Part shown: positions 1-11,612 of the stretch, piece by piece
How the letters are laid out: each line of letters begins with the position of its first letter
How positions within the stretch are numbered: the first letter of the stretch is position 1
Source: Gorsachius magnificus
Lineage: Eukaryota; Chordata; Aves; Pelecaniformes; Ardeidae
Direction of reading: 5' to 3'
DNA length: 64,000 nt
NCBI GenBank assembly: GCA_034008185.1
Contig: CM067082.1
Span: 8,726,984-8,790,983 of the forward strand
Translations under genes and position numbers: made by a program
Notes under the pieces: model-generated
Told to the model about the DNA's origin: nothing
The model's database searches: none
Seen by the model: the letters and a program-made list of their open reading frames with translations, nothing else

Positions 1-3000
1 GAGTCAGCTGGCATTTCTTTAACAGATTTTCAAAATGACAGAGGTTTTTTTAAGCCACAAAGCTGCTGAAAGTTTATTTAACAATGAATCACAAACTGGT
101 GATAACTGAAAATTTAGTAAACCCCTAAGCTCCTGGTTTGGGCTCAAGCTGAAAAAGTGACTGTTCATTTTCTTTTTTAATAAAATAGCTCTGTTGGATA
201 TATTTGCATTAAACTCCAAATGTTCTTCCCCCTGCATCCCATATTAGCAGTAGCTGGTTTCTTATATACCTGAATGCCCATGTGATCAATGTGGCAAATG
301 CTGTTGACCAGATTTGCCTTTGCTTTTTTGTAATAATGACTTTTAAGTCAAAATGGAAGCTGATCCTCTTGGTGACCTTTGAGCCCTATCTTTCTGTAAT
401 TAGTTTTCTAACAAAAGATCCCTTCAAACTGGCAGGTCTACTCAGCTTGAACTATTTTATTTTATTGAATCTAGATTATCTGAGAACAGAGTTTTGTGAG
501 GTTTTTTTTTTAAAATAACTTAAAAAATCTAACATTCAAATCTTAATAAAAAGTCTCAAACAGTGTTTTATGTATATTTACAAGCAATGCAGAAACTCAC
601 GGCTTCAGTTTAAGTGATTTTTAGAGCTGAGCTGCAATGAAAATGGACAGAAGTCATGTTATCACTCTATTCTGGGCTTTGTAGGTCAATGATTATGACC
701 ATTTCTGGAGTCCTCATCCCATGTTATCTACAACCTTGCCTGTGACTGTCAGGGAAACAACACCTTGACCAGGAGTGGAGGCTGATCCAAACCTACAAGT
801 TTTCCTTTCCCCAAAACCAAACACTCAGCTGCCAACATCTTCAGTGATCTGAGTATGTCATGCAACCAACAGGCTGCCTGCCAGACCACTTCTTCCATTA
901 AGTTTCTCAAATTCTCCCACTTCAGCAGTACTTCCCTGCCCTACAGTAGATGCATATAACTCAGTGGAAGCCAACATATCTTATACCAGTTTTGAAACAA
1001 ACAACGAATCAGAATGACCTGACTTCACCAGCTTTGAATTTCTCCTCTTGTGCTTCCATCCTCCATGGATTCATGTCTTCTCTGACATGCAAATTACTGT
1101 CCTGTCTCACCTCGAGACACCGCCAAGCAACCTCACATTTTACAAGACAGACCATTGCCAGCAGTTACCAAGGGGCAGCTTGCATTCTGCAAGATCCCAG
1201 ACTGCCATGAAGCACCTTCTGAATTCCTGTATATTTTGCTGGTGATACACTTTTGCCATTTAACATTTAAACAGTTGAACACAAGCATTGAGTGAAGCAA
1301 AGACTGACTGCTCACAGACTAAAGAGCAGGATTAGCTTAATGATCTCTCACTTCTCAGCAGAATACTAACCATACTTAGCATCTTTTAGTATACTGGTCA
1401 AAAGATTAAAAATTTTAGCTTAACCTGCTTTGAAGATTTATGATTTTTTTTTTTTTTTTCTGCTAGTCACTAGTATCAGGAAAATAATCTCCGAGCACAT
1501 GGAATGAGCTTCAGTGAATCAGTATCTGTGAAGGAATTTAAAGAAATGCGATTTATTTCAAAAGGTGTGGACTGTGTATCAGTTAACTCAGCCCTGCAGA
1601 TAAACAGGGTCTTGTTAGGTTGAGATAGGATTATTTGTTTGTGTCATTTATACCGCTCTACTTTCTGCCACTGCCATAAAAGGAGGAGGTTTTTCAGGCA
1701 TTTGAACACTGTGGCATTGATTCATTAAGGTTTCTCCATTCCATCCACAAATTATATTTCCCAGTAGAAAATGGAGTAACATTAATTACAAAAGTGAGAT
1801 TTCCACACTGATATATATAATGGCCAGCACTGAAGTGTACATTATATTTTAAGATCGTGCACAACATACTCTGCTGACATAATACGTAAAATGGATTCTT
1901 GATCTCTTTTGTTATTATCTTTTCATCCCTGGGAAATTTAAGCTACGTCTATTCTAAAAAATTAAATATGTCTGGATTGTTCTCTGGCACTGGAGCATAG
2001 AAAAACCTACATTTGTATTATTAAACTCTGTTAACATTCAAATCAGGGTAGTGACATCCCAAGTGGCTGTTGGGAACGGGCTTGAGCTACCTCCTGGGCC
2101 ATGTCTCCAACCCCAGTCACAGCCATGCTGGGGTCCATTCTAGCAATTTAGCAGTAGAGACAATAACTTCCAGTACCCACAAATGCTCCCTGCCACTACT
2201 GAATTTAATAGTAGAGACACAGCCTCGGGTTTCAAACAAATGCAAGAAGAAAAGAAACCTGGTGTTCTGGTGGTTATAGATATTCTCCATAGGTAGAAGT
2301 TGTATTGGTAACATGTAGCTATTGATACTGTCAATCACCTGCGGCCCTAGTCCTCAGTGTAGTCTCTCATGGAAACCAATTAACATTTCATTTGCCCACT
2401 TTCATCCAAAAGGGAGTATTCAGCGATTTCAGATAGATTGTGCTGCTCAGGAAAGATTTTGATGAGTACCAGTGAGAAGTTGCTGGGGCTCAGTATAGTT
2501 CTCAACACAATTTTTGGTGTTGCTAGTTATATGTTAGTTACACATCCACATGAAGAAAGAGAAATGATCCCACAGTGGTAGCCACTTTGATGTGTATAAG
2601 CACTTTTCCTCCTGTGCAGGTTCATTTCCAGAGCTGCCCATGATAGACAGCCTGCAACCCTTGTAAAGCTGCCAGGGGCAGAGCCCAGCCCTGCACATCA
2701 GAGCCCTGTGGAGCCACGTGCACAGCTGGGACATTTTCTCCACCTGGGACCTCTGATGCATTATAATTTACAATGGTTTGTCACTTTCCCTGAATAAAGC
2801 TGCATCAAAGTGCATCTTCATGGTAAAACTGGCTGCGGGGAGAGAGACGGTAGAAAATGGCACTTCACTTTCATCTCAGTTCCCTAGGGCTGGTTTTACT
2901 TAAAAGCAAGAGAGGGGAAATGCCGCTGTCTGCTTTGCTCCCAATCCCAGCTCTGTCAACATGCTGCACGCTGGCTTTATTGTTGTCTTGAACTTATGGC

Positions 3001-4359
3001 TGTCTCGATATTTTTCAGAAGGGCCAGAAGAGCTCAGTCTTTTAAATGACTTTCCCAGCTACAGGCTCTGTAAGTGGAAGGAGAGTGCTGACAATGACTA
3101 GTTTCTGATGCAAGGGGGCTTGATGCTTTTGCCTGATGCCTGTGAATAACTCCTCGAAACCTCTTCTAACATCAAGGGAGAGGTACTGTTCAAAACGATG
3201 CCCAAAATACAGAAATTTTTAATTTTTACAGGCTAATTTTTGTTTAATGCTAGCTGATTCAGGAAATTCCTGAACTTGAGAAAACGTAAAGAGAGAAATT
3301 CAAGCCAAATGGAAAGAGTTTTCTTATGGTGTTTTCAACTCATCCATACCTGAAGTGAGTCAGCCAGCAGGACTTTTGAAGTAGGCATCTTCAATACAGG
3401 TGACGCAGGCATTTCTGTTTCTTCTATCATAGCTTTCAGTAACGGTATGCTGAAAAACAATAAATTGGAGAGAATAAATGAAAGGCAACATTGGCCAATT
3501 ATTTGTAGCATAAATTGTTGGCAGAAGGATGTAAATGGAGGTGCTCTAGGGATTACGACCATGGGCAAAATATGACCTGGGATCTTGCCTTTTCACCATG
3601 ATGCAGCATTGCCTTCCATTGTTTAATTAAAAAAGGCAGGTTTCTGTGTTTCCAGCATCATCATCTTATACTGCAACATCTCAGAGTTTGTCTTCAAAGC
3701 AAAAGGAGCTACTAATCAAGATAATTAGTTTTGAGTTAATAAGTGACAAAACACTCTTAATTTCACATTGGTTTATCTAATTGCAATAAACCTTAGCCAT
3801 GGGGACCTACACTGAAGGAGTACTACAAATCTTTTGTCTTCACTAAGATTTTGCAGTTCGGCAACTCAGAGGATACTTTTTGCAGGAAAGATTCAAGGTG
3901 GAATTTTTAAGACAGTGAATAGTTGAAGGAGAGATTGTTCTCTGGATGTAAGTAAACCCAGCAGTTCAGTCCTCCAGCATGTAAAGAACACAGTCAGATA
4001 TTGTAGCCTTTTTGCAGACATTTCAATAATCTTCCCCCTCCCCTGCTACCCCCCAAAAAAACCCCCAAGAAGAATATTTGATAAAGCTGTATATGCATAC
4101 ATATGTATGTACCAATTTTGCACTAACTCAGGAATTTACTGACTTTAATAGTACTTTCTTCTGCAAAGGTGTACATAAAAATAAAGCTTCATTTATGACA
4201 GGAGTTGGAGCCAAGAGTCATAATTACTCTTATGATCCTGAAAATTTGTAGCTGATGCAGAAATCATTAGTTAAGCCTTACGTAAAGGCCTATACCCATG
4301 CAAAGGAAGTTTTCCCCTACATTCTTGTGTATACATAAATTTCTCTGTCTCTCCCTCTT
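1..4359. other. Unique non-coding sequence, no gene supported
   Basis: No open frame here looks like a conserved protein, and I recognise no repeat. A run of 16 T lies at 1444-1459. The sequence is AT-rich and unstructured by eye. Two short open stretches with splice-like borders (3019-3069 on plus, 3350-3449 on minus) are discussed as findings only. Intergenic or intronic sequence is the default reading. Confidence 0.6.
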
Positions 4360-4794
4360 ACACTCATTTTCAGCATGACAAGGAAATAATTAATAGGCAA
4401 TTGCATTACCTAGAAAAGACATTCTACTCTCGGATACATTTATGGAAATGAGGAACAATTAATTTATCATCAGCTTTATGCCAGCAATAAAAAATATTTA
4501 TTTGCCTGAAAGGATTTGCATAAACTTTGATATCTGATTAATAATAAGAGTTGTTAATAATAATAAAAAAAAAAAGAGAGCAAAGCATTCTGATTAGTTT
4601 TTACCACTGCAAACCTACAACAGTTCTGCTGTTATGAATGTATATAGTCTGGATTTATGCCAGAAGAACAGATACCAGAGTCTGGCCCAAAAGAGGACTT
4701 CAGGAAAGGAAAGGTCACTGTCAACTCTAATTTTATGCCCAATGTGATGAATTATTGGCACGAACAACAACCACTTAACCTTCTAGCTTTCATT

Positions 4795-4890
4795 TCACTG
4801 CACAAACATTAATGGATTTCTCTTAACCCCTCTGTGAGGAAGGTCAGCATTATCCCAGTTTTAAAGATGAGGAATTGTGCAGAGAAAAGC
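4795..4890 (-). mobile_element. Decayed MIR-like SINE fragment
   Basis: The stretch runs: a CTGTGAGGAAGGT-like segment, then ATTATCCCAGTTTTAAAGATGAGGAA, then a GTGCAGAGA-like segment. This follows in order the reverse complement of the central part of the MIR CORE-SINE (CTGTGAGGTAGGT, then TTATCCCCATTTTACAGATGAGGAAACTG, then GGCACAGAGA). MIR was active before the amniote radiation, so only scattered similarity is expected. The order of motifs is seen; the family name comes from remembered consensus without an alignment. Boundaries are approximate. Confidence 0.5.
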
Positions 4891-5289
4891 AAATGCAAAG
4901 ATTTTTATGCTTTTGAACCTTGTTCTGGCTGCTAAATTAGAATGAATTTGGCTCCCATGCCTCAGACCCATGTTATATGCTTATGATCTACAACCTACCC
5001 CTTTGCAGGAGGTCACAGAGAACGGGAGCATGGGCCCTATGGAGATGCAGTCTCCAGTGTATGATGGAGTAGATGTAAGTTCATACAGGGGTGAGGATAC
5101 TCAGAGGCTTAACCCTTCCTCAACTTTGCCTTTGCCTGCATCCCAGCTGGGTGCATAAAATTTTGTTATGGGAATTGCTGTCTCAGCCTTGCTTGCTGTG
5201 CTTGCCTGTTGTCCCCCCTCAAATCAGCAGCCAGTGCGTGCCAGCGAGCAGCAAAAGGCCTGAGCCATAGCAGTCCGGGGAAGGATGGA

Positions 5290-5400
5290 TGGCCTTGTAC
5301 ACCATGACAGAGACCTGTGTTCAGTTCTGCTTATCCAGGTTTTAGGCGAGTAGCTTAATTAGCTTTGATCACCTGTGTAAAATGAAGTAGTAAATCTTTT
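5290..5400 (+). mobile_element. Possible MIR-like SINE fragment
   Basis: The segment has GTTCAGTTCTGC, then GGCGAGTAGCTTAATTAGC, then CACCTGTGTAAAATGAAG. In order this resembles the MIR consensus track (GGTTCAAATCCTGGCTCTGCC, GGGCAAGTCACTTAACC, CATCTGTAAAATGGGG). Divergence is high and the match could be spurious. Orientation is opposite to the MIR-like piece about 400 bases upstream. Confidence 0.3.
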
Positions 5401-6607
5401 TCTACTGTCCTTGGTCTGGTACACTTAATTAGGGGTTTCTCTGACAACAGGGTTGTATTAAACACTTTGCTCAACAAAATCTTAAAAATAATAGTAGAGC
5501 TTTGGGACTGATTTTGATCTCAGTTTTCCATTCAGCCCATAACAAATATACATGGATGCAAGATATTTTAAATCCTGGTTTGCAATCTGAAGGCACTCCT
5601 TTGCCTTTGGACACTAGGGTGCTTTAAACTCTGCCTTTGTTTGGGGACCATGCAATAGACCAGACCATCCACCTCTCATTTCTTTAGGTGTAGAAACTGA
5701 ATAACAAGAAAGTGGAAAATTAGCCTAGATTTTGTGTGTTCCAGTACAATTTCTTACATTCAAAAGTTTTATAGTTATGAAATAACTACTCTTAGGTCTA
5801 TAAAAGATTGACCATGTGACATCATTGAAGTTTTCTTGTATCTTGACCGTTCCTGTTTGACGGTTACCATTGTGTGATGGAGGACCTCTGCCTCTGTCCT
5901 GAAGGCAATGACAAGACAATTGCTATATTAATATCATCAACAAAGACAGAGCATCCAGGTTACATGAAGGAAAATGCAGCTTTGATGCTTCCTACACAGC
6001 AGAGACCTTTCCAGATGAACAGGATCTCACAAAATCCCCATTAGAGATCTAGACAAATGGCTCTGGCACTGACAGTCTTAAAGTCAGTAAAGATCACCTT
6101 TGAGCTCTTGTGGATTTAAAGCCTACTCTTGTCCTTGGTGAAGGATTTGGGCATTTCTGCTTTACTTCTTACTCTTTTACCTACAATCCATGCAGGCATG
6201 AAGGTTACAAATCCTGTTTCAATGACTGGCTCACTCTTCTGCAGCTGAGTGAGCCCACCCACAAAGTAGGACATTTAGTCCTACTCCTGATACTGGAGTC
6301 TGGACACTGACTTGAACATTTTGTTACACTTTATCTTTATTCACATACATAAGTTAACACAGCAGACGTTGATCCTGTGCTAGTTTCTTCAGGAAAATTT
6401 CCTCTGCAGGAAGATGTCAACACCAACTACAAGTGTAGGTCCCCACTCCAGATAACTCCATGAATAACCAGGATCGTTCACACAGATAGGAGCTCACTCA
6501 GCTAAGAAGTCTCATAATCCAAGGTCTTCCAGACTTAGTTCCACTTTTTGCAGATACCTCCTTGCCGTCTGTAACTGTGCTTCCCACCCCTCAGAAAAGC
6601 AGCCAAC
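5401..6607. other. Unique non-coding sequence, no gene supported
   Basis: I see no gene and no recognised repeat. The longest frames are below 70 codons and have no familiar motif. The stretch ends where the CR1 copy with its internal duplication begins. An even more decayed CR1 5' continuation just upstream of 6608 cannot be excluded. Confidence 0.55.
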
Positions 6608-7075
6608 ACAGATATGATCATGCCTCAATGTCAGTGAATTTGATTGTAGTTACCTAGTTCTGGTCAGTCTTTAAGAACCACTTTTTATAAGCACAGGAGC
6701 AGGCAATTCTGCTGTGTCACAAGTCAAGCAAACAGGGCAGAAGACTGGCGTGGCTGAACTGGGAACTCCTCATGGAGCTCAAGAGGAAAAAAAAATTGCA
6801 GAATCACTGGAAGCAAGGACAGGCTTCACAGGAAGAGTACAACAGATATGATCATGCCTCAATGTCAGTGAATTTGATCGTAGTTACCTAGTTCTGGTCA
6901 GTCTTTAAGAACCACTTTTTATAAGCACAGGAGCAGGCAATTCTGCTGTGTCACAAGTCAAGCAAACAGGGCAGAAGACTGGCGTGGCTGAACTGGGAAC
7001 TCCTCATGGAGCTCAAGAGTAAAAAAAAATTGCACAATCACTGGAAGCAAGGACAGGCTTCACAGGAAGAGTACA
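6608..7075 (+). repeat. 234-bp tandem duplication inside the CR1 copy
   Basis: Two adjacent units, 6608-6841 and 6842-7075, are identical except at three positions: T6645/C6879, G6786/T7020 and G6801/C7035. Both units contain the same nine-A run. The unit lies within CR1 ORF2 upstream of the reverse transcriptase, and 234 is a multiple of three. The surrounding CR1 is full of stops and frameshifts while the two units barely differ, so the duplication is much younger than the insertion. It could also be an assembly artefact. Confidence 0.97.
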
Positions 7076-8966
7076 GAGCCGTGGTTCACTTATGCAGGGA
7101 GAAGACATGAAAGGCCAAAGCTCAATTAGAGTTGAAAATGGCCAGTGTTGTTTCAGATAATGAGAAGGGCTTTTAAAATATGTTAACAGCAAAAGGAGGT
7201 CTAAAGAAAACATTGAACTGGCAGTTTTTGAAGGTGGTCACCAGACTAATAGGGATGAAGAAAAAGCAGAGGCATTCAATGTGGTTTTTTGCTTCAGTCT
7301 TTCATAATACTGATAGACCTTGGGCTGCCCAGTCCCTTGCGTTTGAGGACCACAAGTGTGGGAGCAGTGACTTTCCATTTGTGGACACTAAAATTGTAAG
7401 GGACCAGCTGTATCAGCTGAATGTTCACAAGTCCACAGGGCTTGACGGGATTCATCCCAGAGCTCTGAAGGAGCTAGCAGATGTTTACGACAGGACCCTT
7501 CTCAATCATCTACCAAAGGTCTTGGGAGTCTGGGGAGGTCCCTGATGATTGGAAGATAGCCAATGTTATGCCAATCTCCAAAAAGGGCATGAGGGAATAC
7601 CCAGGGAACTATAGACCTCTTAGTCTTACCTTAGTTCCTGGAAATATTATGGAGAAGATTATACTGGGTACTATTGAAAGGTGTTCAAAGAATAATGCAG
7701 TCATTCAGAACAGTCAACATGGGTTCATGAAAGGAAAGTCCTGTTTAACTAATTTGATATCCTTGTATGATAAGGTCACCCACCTAGTGGATGAAGGGAA
7801 TGCAGTGGATGTAGATTTTTCTGGATTTTAATAAGGATTGTGATATTGTCCCTCACAGCATCTACTGGATAAGTTGTCCAACTGTGGAATGAATGGGTTC
7901 ATGGTGCACTTGGTGAAGAACTGGATGAACAGCAGAGCTTAAAGGGTTGTAGTGAATGGGGCTACATCTGGCTGGTGACTGGTCACCAGTGGTGTTCCTG
8001 ATGGTTCAATTCTATGGCCAGTTCTGTTAAATATATTTATCAACTATCTGGATGCAGAAGGTGAATGCACCCTTAGCAACCTGATGGTACCAAACTGGGA
8101 GGTGCTGTTGACTTTCTTGAGGGACAGGAGGCCTTGCAGAGGGATCTAAACAGATTGGAACATTGGGGTATGATTAATGGGATGAAATTTAACAAATCCA
8201 AGTTCCAGATTCTGCACCTAGGACAGAGTAATGCCAGGCATAAGTCTAAACTGGGAGAGGAGTGGCTGGAGAGCAGGCCTGCAGAAAGGGATCTGGGGGT
8301 GCTGGTCAACAGCAGGCTCAGCAGGAGTAAGCAGTGTGCCGTGGCAGCCAAGGGGGAAAACCATACCCTGGGTGGCAACACACACAGCATCACCAGCTGG
8401 TCAAAAGAGGTGATTATCCTGATGTATTCAGCATTGTTGCGGCCTCACCTTGAGTGCTGTGTGCAGTTCTGGACCCCACAATGTAAGAAGGATGTGAAGG
8501 TCCTTGAATGCATCCAGAGGAGGGAAACAAAGATGGTGAAAGGGCTGGAAGGAATGTCCTTTGAGGGGTGACTAAGGACTCTGGGTTTGTCTGGTTTGGA
8601 GAAAAGGAGGCTGAGGAGCAACATCATTGCTCTCTGCAGCTTCCTGAAGAGGGAATATGGGGAGGGAGGTGCTGAACTCTTCTCCCTGGTATCCAGTGAC
8701 ACACAGGAATGGTTCAAAGCTGCACCAGAGGAGATTCAGACTGGACATTAGGAAGCATTTCTTTACTGAGAGGGTGGTTTGACATTGGGACAGGCTTCCT
8801 GGAGAGGGGGTCGATGCCCCAAGCCTGTCAGTGTTTAAAAGGTATTTCGACAATGCCATTAATTATTTGCTTAAACTTTTGGCAGCCCTGAAGTTGTCAG
8901 GCAGTTGGACCAGATGATCCTTGTAGGTCCCTTCCAACTGAAATAGCCTAGTCTATTCTAATCTAG
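6608..8966 (+). mobile_element. CR1 non-LTR retrotransposon, 5'-truncated, dead copy
   Basis: This is the longest mobile element in the window. It covers the region between endonuclease and reverse transcriptase, the reverse transcriptase, and the 3' UTR with tail. Visible pieces in order are: RRLAWLN and HWKQGQ motifs near 6740-6825, KSTGLDGIHPRALKELADV near 7430-7485, SGEVPDDWKIANVMPI and NYRPLSLT near 7530-7630, SQHGFMKGKSCLTNLIS near 7715-7765, and RPHLECCVQFWTPQCKKDVK near 8440-8500. The frame breaks near 7520, 7825 and after 8571, and stops occur throughout. The catalytic F-x-D-D site (GATGGT at 8093-8098) has lost its second aspartate and lies in a shifted frame. The 3' end has CCCTTCCAACTG and a CTAGTCTATTCTAATCTAG tail. 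Established family knowledge: such an ORF2 drives target-primed insertion and 5' truncation is usual. This copy cannot move by itself. Confidence 0.93.
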
Positions 8967-8989
8967 TTCAGGCAAAAAGTCTCTTAAAA

Positions 8990-9130
8990 AACCAATTGAG
9001 CAAGAGAATTAAAGACCAGTCAGACTAGCTTGAATTTCTAGAAAAAATATTGGAACAGATAATCAAGCTACTGGCAAGCACTTGGAATTCAAAGCAATAC
9101 TGTGACTGTACAGAAAAGGTTGCATTTAGA
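8990..9130 (+). mobile_element. Ancient CR1-like reverse-transcriptase scrap
   Basis: The stretch AAAGACCAGTCAGACTAGCTTGAATTTCTAGAAAAAATATTGGAACAG carries the order of the CR1 motif NYRPVSLTS..PGKILEQII; the visible residues are EKILEQIIK in one frame. The wording at nucleotide level fits older CR1 lineages shared with crocodilians and turtles more than the younger copy ending at 8966. It is short, interrupted by a stop, and lies just downstream of the younger element's tail, so the younger copy may have landed in or beside it. Boundaries are approximate. Confidence 0.5.
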
Positions 9131-10885
9131 GTAGTATTTTAAATAAACTGCAGTCACACACAGGTCAGCATTAGCACTAAATATCTCCGGAGATTGCTTT
9201 GTGATCGAAAAATAAACCCAAGCCAAAAACCCAAACTCTCAGAGCAATTACCTTCATTTTAACTTTTTCCAAGTGTAAAACTCCAAACACATTGAAATCA
9301 TTCTTGAAAGATGTATATGAAACATATAAAGCTCAGAGGAAAACAAGTCTTTCAAATGGTGAAGTAGAAATCAAGTGGAAGTTGCCAACCTTTTTCAAGA
9401 AAGAAAAAAAAATCCCAGCAACAGAGCTCTACCTCTTGCTCCCACCCATAATACATGTTTTCAATGGCTAAACATATCTTATGTGATTGTACAAGTGTGC
9501 AGAATTACTGGTAGTACAATATCTGAATATACATTTTAATGTAAATGAGGACTTGCTTATTGCCTGCTCCTGCCATTTTATCAAGGTTGAAACAGATTTA
9601 TTTGAAGACTTCAGAATATGCATGGAAGTGGTATAATAAAAACATCAGTCTAACTTCGCCCAAATGAGGCAGCACATGGAACTGTGTTGTTTCTGGTAAG
9701 AAAGTTTTTAGGTGTAAATTTACTTATGTGGCTTGGCAGAAAGACACATCTGACAGGTAATGCTGTGATGAAGGTCTGCTATGTTCTAAATCCTGATGTC
9801 TGCTGCATCAGCAAAATGGGAGAATGTGTATTAAACCACAGCTTTGCAATTTATGCGATGACAAAGAAAGCCACAGAATGCCAATGATTCATTGCACTAT
9901 GATTGTCCATCAGAATGAAAGGTACTGAAAGCCTTGGAAATGAAAAGGATGTCTCCGGACTTGTCAGAAGACAAGGGCAGCTCTCTGAATACTCAGAGAC
10001 ATGAATATAATAGTAAATAAACAGGACCAGGTCTCAGGCTCAAGAATTAGGCCATGATTATTTGTATTGTTTAATTGCTAATATACTCTAGAGCCTATAT
10101 TTTCTCTGGGTCAACTAACAATGCCTGGAATGATGTGAAAAACGTGACGTGCCAAAGACCATTCCCAGCAGGCAGACTGGTTACAGCCACTCCCTTGTTG
10201 TGGGGAAGGTTCTAGCTTGTTTTATTTAGTAGTGTAAGCACCTCAACATCAAAGAGTTTGGGTGAAGACTGGGACTGTCTTGCAAACATTTTTCAGCATC
10301 ACAGCACATCTATATGTAGTGGAGAAAGTATGCTTTTTGCCATATTATTTTATCTGTCTCCCATTTCATAATGAAGAAGCTTTCAGGACAGTTTGAATCA
10401 GTAATTTAGATGACTTCCTTCATTTGCAACAGCTAAGGATTCATAATGAAAAAAATTACATGAGTTCAGTTCCTTTGTTATTTGATTTCTCTGAGCCTAG
10501 CTCCACAGATCACAGGAAAAGACACGGTGACCCTTTTTACCAGTTCTTTCTTCATTTCACAATTCACTAATTTTCATAAATATCAGAAAGAACAAAAATA
10601 TTAAGGAGTGCTCAGTAATTTGCGAAGTATCCATGCTGAAAATGCATAGAAGATGATTACCATCAGCAACTCCTCCTGTAGAAGTTGACACACATAGTCT
10701 TTAAATATCTTGATGGAAGAAGCCTTTTCAATAGAAGCCTGAAACTCACTGATAATTATTCAGACATTTTTGTCAGTGGAAAATGTCTGTTTTTTTCCAG
10801 CCTGTCACCATATTGTTTTATTACCCCGCAAATATGAACATTATTAAATAAGAATATGCCTGTTCCATGAATGAAAACAAAGGCT
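9131..10885. other. Unique non-coding sequence, no gene supported
   Basis: AT-rich sequence with no frame above 70 codons and no repeat I recognise. It separates the long CR1 region from the head-to-head CR1 pair. Confidence 0.6.
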
Positions 10886-11297
10886 ATAGAATCATAGAAT
10901 AATTTAGGTTGGAAAAGACCTTTAAGATCACCAAGTCCAACTGTTAACCTAACTCTGCCATCCCACCACTAAACCATGACCCTAAGCACCTCGTCTACCC
11001 GTCTTTTAAATACCACTTCCAGGGATAGGGACTCAATCACTTTCCTGGGCAGCCCATCCTAATGCTTGACAACCCTTTCAGTGACAAAATTTTTCCTAAT
11101 GTCTAATCTAAACCTGCCCTGGTGCAACTTCAGGCCATTTCCCCTCGTCCTATAGCCCTTACCTGGGAGAAGAGACCAACACCCACCTCACTACACCCTT
11201 TTATCAGGTAGTTGTGAAGGGTGATAAGGTCTCCTCTCAGCTTCCTTTTTTCCAGGATAAACAACCCCAGTTCCCTCAGCCACTCCTCATAAGACTA
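10886..11297 (-). mobile_element. CR1 3' end
   Basis: On the plus strand it opens with ATAGAATCATAGAAT, the reverse complement of the typical CR1 tail. It continues with GGTTGGAAAAGACCTTTAAG, ACTTTCCTGGGCAGCCCATCC, the complement of the NFFT(E/V)R..HW segment near 11050-11110, and TAGTTGTGAAGGGTGATAAGG. About 410 bases survive: the C-terminus of ORF2 and the 3' UTR. Similarity to the family is high, so this is one of the younger copies. It is closely related to the copy at 46620-46943, sharing the GATGGGTAG/CTACCC..CGTC segment and the tail layout. 5' truncation is at about 11297. Confidence 0.92.
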
Positions 11298-11309
11298 TCT
11301 TACAGTGTG

Positions 11310-11612
11310 ACTGTAGAGAAGATGGAGCCAGACTCTTTCTCAGAGGTGCTCATGGAAAGATGAAGCGGTGGTTGCAGATTGCATCAAGGAAAATTCTGAG
11401 TGGACCTAAGGAAAAGAAAAGTCAAAATGAGCATGGTCAAAAACTGGAATAAGTTATCCTGAAAAGCATTTGTTGTGGTATGTCTCCTTGGAGATACTCA
11501 AAACTTGATTGGAGAAGGTCCAGGGAAACTTAATGTTATTTTGGCACTAGTCTGCATAGTATTAGACCAGGTGAGCTGAAATCCCTTCCAACAATTTTTT
11601 TTCTATGATTTT
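11310..11612 (+). mobile_element. Older CR1 3' end
   Basis: It begins with AGAAGATGGAGCCAGACTC and continues through GGTCAAAAACTGGAATAAG, CTCCTTGGAGATACTCAAAACTTG, AGACCAGGTGAGCTGAAATCCCTTCCAACAA and TTCTATGATT. This is the CR1 order: ORF2 C-terminus, EW/EHWN-like segment, SLEIFK-like segment, 3' UTR, tail. It is more decayed than its neighbour at 10886-11297 and has the opposite orientation, so the two lie head to head with about 12 bases between them. Confidence 0.8.

Noticed and set aside
7180..7831. Overlapping plus-strand frames that look like a conserved enzyme
   Set aside because: They are frameshifted pieces of CR1 ORF2 reverse transcriptase, not a host gene.
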